From: Acidobacteriota bacterium
GTDB taxonomy: Bacteria > Acidobacteriota > Terriglobia > Bryobacterales > Bryobacteraceae
Direction: 5' to 3'
Length of the DNA stretch: 64,000 nt
Assembly (NCBI GenBank): GCA_026394075.1
Contig: JAPKYX010000237.1
Location: 1 to 64,000 of the forward strand
Under the pieces are notes generated by a model. That model worked only from the letters and a program-made list of their open reading frames with translations, ran no database searches and had not been told where the DNA came from. Below are positions 62,061 to 64,000 of this stretch, in pieces. Position 1 is the stretch's first letter; every line of letters starts with the position of its first letter. The position numbers and the translations under genes are program-made.

Positions 62061-63304
62061 TCAATCGCCGGTTGCGGGCGGATCGGACGCTGGCTGGCGG
62101 GAGTATCCGCCATCTTCGTCTCGCCCGGCGCTTCGGAGCCCACTGCTTCAGCGGACTCCAGCTCCTCAGCCAACAGTTCGGCGGCAATCTCACTATCCAC
62201 CGCCGCCGTCATTTCCACCGGCTCCCGCGCATCATCACTGAAGGCCGCCGGAGCAGTCGCTTCCACGGGCGTAACATTCATCGCGGGTAGCGGCGGCGCA
62301 GTATTCACCGGAACGCCCGTATAGACATCCGGCGCACGCCAGACATCACGAACAGGCAGATCCAGCGGCTTCACCGGCGGGCGCACGGCGCGCGGCGCTT
62401 CAGGCTCATTGCTGCCGTAGCCTCCGCGTTCGCCACGTTCCCGGCCCGGCTTGGGCAATAGAGCCTCGGCCGCTTCGGTCTTGGCGGCCACGGCGGCTTG
62501 GTTGGCCAGCACTTCGTCGGCCAGATCGGCCGCCGCGCGCACCGCCTTCACGTCGGTGGTCCGCACCATGTGCGCACCGGAGAAGATCGCGATGGTGGCA
62601 ATAGCCGCACTCGCCGGACCCTCCGCGCTCACCATCAACGGCACATCCAGCTTGGTGAACCGGCCCAAATGGGCAATGATCTCGATGTCCTGGTCGTGAC
62701 GCTTGCCCCAACCCAGGCCCGGATCGGCCACCAGGCTGCGAGGCTTCACCAGGTCGCGCCGGGCGCGGCCCAGGCTGGCGTCGAGGTCCGAGAGCAGCGT
62801 GCCCACCGGCTCTTTCGACGGCGGCAGCTTCGCCCAACCTTCTGGTGACCCGCGCATCTGGCCGACAACCAGTCCGCCATCGTGCTGCACCACCATCTTG
62901 GCCAGCGAGGAATCCGTCGTCAGCCCGGCCGGGTCAAAGATCACTTCGACGCCCATCGAGAAAGCCTTCTCGGCGATCGACGTACGGTCGGTAAAGATGC
63001 CCACCGGGATGGCCATCCGCTCCCGCAGACGCTTCAGGATCGGCACCAGACGGCGCTGCTCTTCGGCCTCGGTGATGCGTTTGGCACCGGGGATCAGTGC
63101 CTCAACGGAGATTAAGAGAAGGTCTGCGCCTTCCTCTTCCATGCGGGTGGCCAGCTCAAAGGCTTCGTCACCGCTTAACGGGTCAAGCGCGCCATCGGAG
63201 CGAAACTCCGGAGCGGCATTGATGACACCTGCCACCAACGTCCGGTCCCCCAGCATCAAGCGGCGCTGCTTGATCTGCCATTCCAACCTTTTTCGATTAC
63301 TCAT
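61091..63304 (-). CDS. Degenerate dihydropteroate-synthase-like protein with long RGG/PPRG disordered tail
   Basis: A 737-residue protein. Residues about 15-275 follow the dihydropteroate synthase barrel (AGVINAAPEFRSDGALDPLS; SLVADPGLGWGKRHDQDIEI; AHMVRTTDVKAVRAAADLAD). Key motifs are altered: D-x-G-x-ES-T-R-P-G is ISVEALIPG, and the S-R-K loop is SAEGPAS. Folate synthesis is therefore doubtful. After an Ala/Glu-rich linker, residues about 415-737 are a disordered tail of repeated YQDR, RPPY, and at least ten PPRG units. Such tails bind RNA and drive condensation. The start overlaps the MacB-type permease stop by eight bases. Confidence 0.82.
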   Translation of the reverse strand: MSNRKRLEWQIKQRRLMLGDRTLVAGVINAAPEFRSDGALDPLSGDEAFELATRMEEEGADLLLISVEALIPGAKRITEAEEQRRLVPILKRLRERMAIPVGIFTDRTSIAEKAFSMGVEVIFDPAGLTTDSSLAKMVVQHDGGLVVGQMRGSPEGWAKLPPSKEPVGTLLSDLDASLGRARRDLVKPRSLVADPGLGWGKRHDQDIEIIAHLGRFTKLDVPLMVSAEGPASAAIATIAIFSGAHMVRTTDVKAVRAAADLADEVLANQAAVAAKTEAAEALLPKPGRERGERGGYGSNEPEAPRAVRPPVKPLDLPVRDVWRAPDVYTGVPVNTAPPLPAMNVTPVEATAPAAFSDDAREPVEMTAAVDSEIAAELLAEELESAEAVGSEAPGETKMADTPASQRPIRPQPAIESRPPQAPPKYQDRQYQDRPPYQDRGGDRGGYQDRGGYQSRPPYQGRGDSQDRPSGRSGGFEPPARRPFDRDRPRFQGPPPRNRDQGDDRPPQQDRGDRPSYGQRPPYAGRPPYGGGGGSRPPYENRDGGSRPSYGPPRGSFPPRGDGPPRGDGPRPPYRDREGQDRGDRPSFGQRPPYGGRPSFDDRGGGRKPFGPPRGDGPPRGDGPPRPYQDRRDDRPRDDRGSGGFSGEGQRPFGPPKFGPPRSGGFGRDGGGFGGRKPFGPPRGEGGPPRGGDGPPRGGGFGPPRGGGFRGSGGPPRGDGGKRFGPPRGGGGRPPRRD

Positions 63305-64000
63305 AACGTAGACAAACGATCGGGTCCAAGTTGGCCGCGCGGTTTGCCGGGTAATAACCGAAAAAGAGCCCGACCCCGATGGAGATTCCGACTCCCAACG
63401 TGATCCATAAATAGGATAGCGTGGCTGGTACCGATGGGACCAGTGTTCGGATAAGAAATGCCACTAAAGCCGCCAGCGCGATGCCAATAGCACCGCCCAC
63501 AAGCGTCAACACCACCGCTTCAATCAGAAATTGCGCCCGAATTTCGCTGCGCCGTGCGCCAACCGCTTTACGAATGCCGATTTCTTTTGTCCGCTCCGTC
63601 ACCGAGATCAGCATGATGTTCATCACGCCAATGCCCCCCACCAGCAGTCCAATGGAGCTGATCACCGTCGTCAGAATCACCACCGCACCGGTCAATTGAT
63701 TCCATAGCGTGCTCAGAAAGTCGGACGAGATCACCTCAAAATCGTCCTCCGCCGCCACCGGCGTGTGGCGCAACCGCCGCATCGCCTCCACCACCTCATC
63801 CCGCGATTGCTCCATCGGAATCTCCGGTGGCGTCAGGTAAGCCAGGAACACCTCTTTCGATTCCGGGTACCGTTTGCGGAACTCCGTCAGCGGGATGATC
63901 ACGAAATCATCGACACCGCCAAAGCCAAACAAGCCCGGGTCATGCGCAAAGACGCCAATCACCTCGTAGAGCTTGCCGTTGATCCGCACCGTTTTGCCGA
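63297..64000 (-). CDS. MacB-type ABC transporter permease (5' part outside window)
   Basis: About 234 residues of the C-terminal half are present; the frame is open beyond 64000 (reading GKTVRINGKLYEVIGVF). The MacB periplasmic-core end (DDFEVISSDFLSTLWNQL) is followed by the FtsX domain with helices TGAVVILTTVISSIGLLVGG, the coupling helix VTERTKEIGIRKAVGARRSE, and the end LFFGYYPANRAANLDPIVCL. Such permeases export peptides, lipoproteins or drugs with a MacA-like adaptor and an ATPase, which should lie beyond the window. Confidence 0.9.
   Translation of the reverse strand, partial: GKTVRINGKLYEVIGVFAHDPGLFGFGGVDDFVIIPLTEFRKRYPESKEVFLAYLTPPEIPMEQSRDEVVEAMRRLRHTPVAAEDDFEVISSDFLSTLWNQLTGAVVILTTVISSIGLLVGGIGVMNIMLISVTERTKEIGIRKAVGARRSEIRAQFLIEAVVLTLVGGAIGIALAALVAFLIRTLVPSVPATLSYLWITLGVGISIGVGLFFGYYPANRAANLDPIVCLRYE

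Noticed and set aside
61143-62241. Several frames on both strands over the RGG region
   Set aside because: They arise from the repeated GC-rich units of the DHPS-like tail and read as Arg/Pro/His low complexity.

Overview
This window looks like a chromosomal segment of an acidobacterium of the Bryobacterales/Solibacteres type (Candidatus Solibacter, Bryobacter, Paludibaculum relatives). The DNA is GC-rich. It carries two Oar-like TonB-dependent receptors with a carboxypeptidase-regulatory-like N-terminal domain, a protein ending in what looks like the 'Solibacter C-terminal' domain (TIGR03437 type), several Tat-exported sulfatases and oxidoreductases, a DUF1080 protein and PEP-CTERM proteins. 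All of these are common in that group. The assignment is inferred from gene content only; there is no rRNA in the window.

Layout. 0-4.5 kb: a TPR lipoprotein (cut by the window edge), a TonB-dependent receptor whose reading frame is broken, and a TetR regulator. 4.5-9.6 kb: an FMN-dependent hydroxy-acid oxidase, the membrane part of an F-type ATP synthase (AtpZ-like, AtpI, AtpB, AtpE) interrupted by a HigBA toxin-antitoxin pair, a shortened DapA-like protein and a two-gene nucleotidyltransferase cassette. 9.6-18.3 kb: gamma-glutamyltransferase, a membrane-anchored DUF4041/GIY-YIG protein divergent from a large patatin-like lipase, gatB and vapBC. 18.3-28.3 kb: msrQ, a seven-bladed FG-GAP surface protein, a sulfite-oxidase-type molybdoenzyme, another toxin-antitoxin pair, a methyltransferase and sdhCAB. 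28.4-33 kb: a sulfate-ester cluster (sulfatase, arylsulfotransferase, SulP permease). 33-38 kb: a Tat-exported aminotransferase and a second Oar-like receptor. 38-45 kb: DinB, NTF2-like, TPR and Gfo/Idh/MocA genes, then a small group made of a 2-oxoglutarate/Fe(II) hydroxylase, a protein with four 9-residue repeats and a PEP-CTERM-like end, and a convergent RimK-like ATP-grasp ligase. 45-54.4 kb: a large inverted repeat, SDR, DUF1080, a histone-deacetylase-like hydrolase, a second sulfatase, glgC, and a coupled MFS/cupin-like/hydroxyacyl-CoA-dehydrogenase-like operon. 54.4-64 kb: a MerR-metallothionein operon, DUF2911, a CHASE2/HD-GYP protein, a periplasmic binding protein, Rieske, mutM, a PEP-CTERM protein, a tautomerase, a degenerate dihydropteroate-synthase-like protein with a long RGG/PPRG tail, and a MacB-type permease.

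How parts fit. The Sdh complex and ATP synthase are core respiration. The sulfatases, arylsulfotransferase, SulP permease, DUF1080, Gfo/Idh/MocA and TonB receptors point to scavenging of (sulfated) polymers. Toxin-antitoxin-like pairs sit singly between housekeeping genes in the first 25 kb. The most interesting candidates for new biology are the ATP-grasp/hydroxylase/repeat-protein locus (42.9-45.0 kb), the 42-residue 14-cysteine metallothionein under a MerR-type operator (54.5-55.1 kb), and the dihydropteroate-synthase-like/RGG fusion (61.1-63.3 kb). All functional statements rest on reading motifs by eye; no database search was run.
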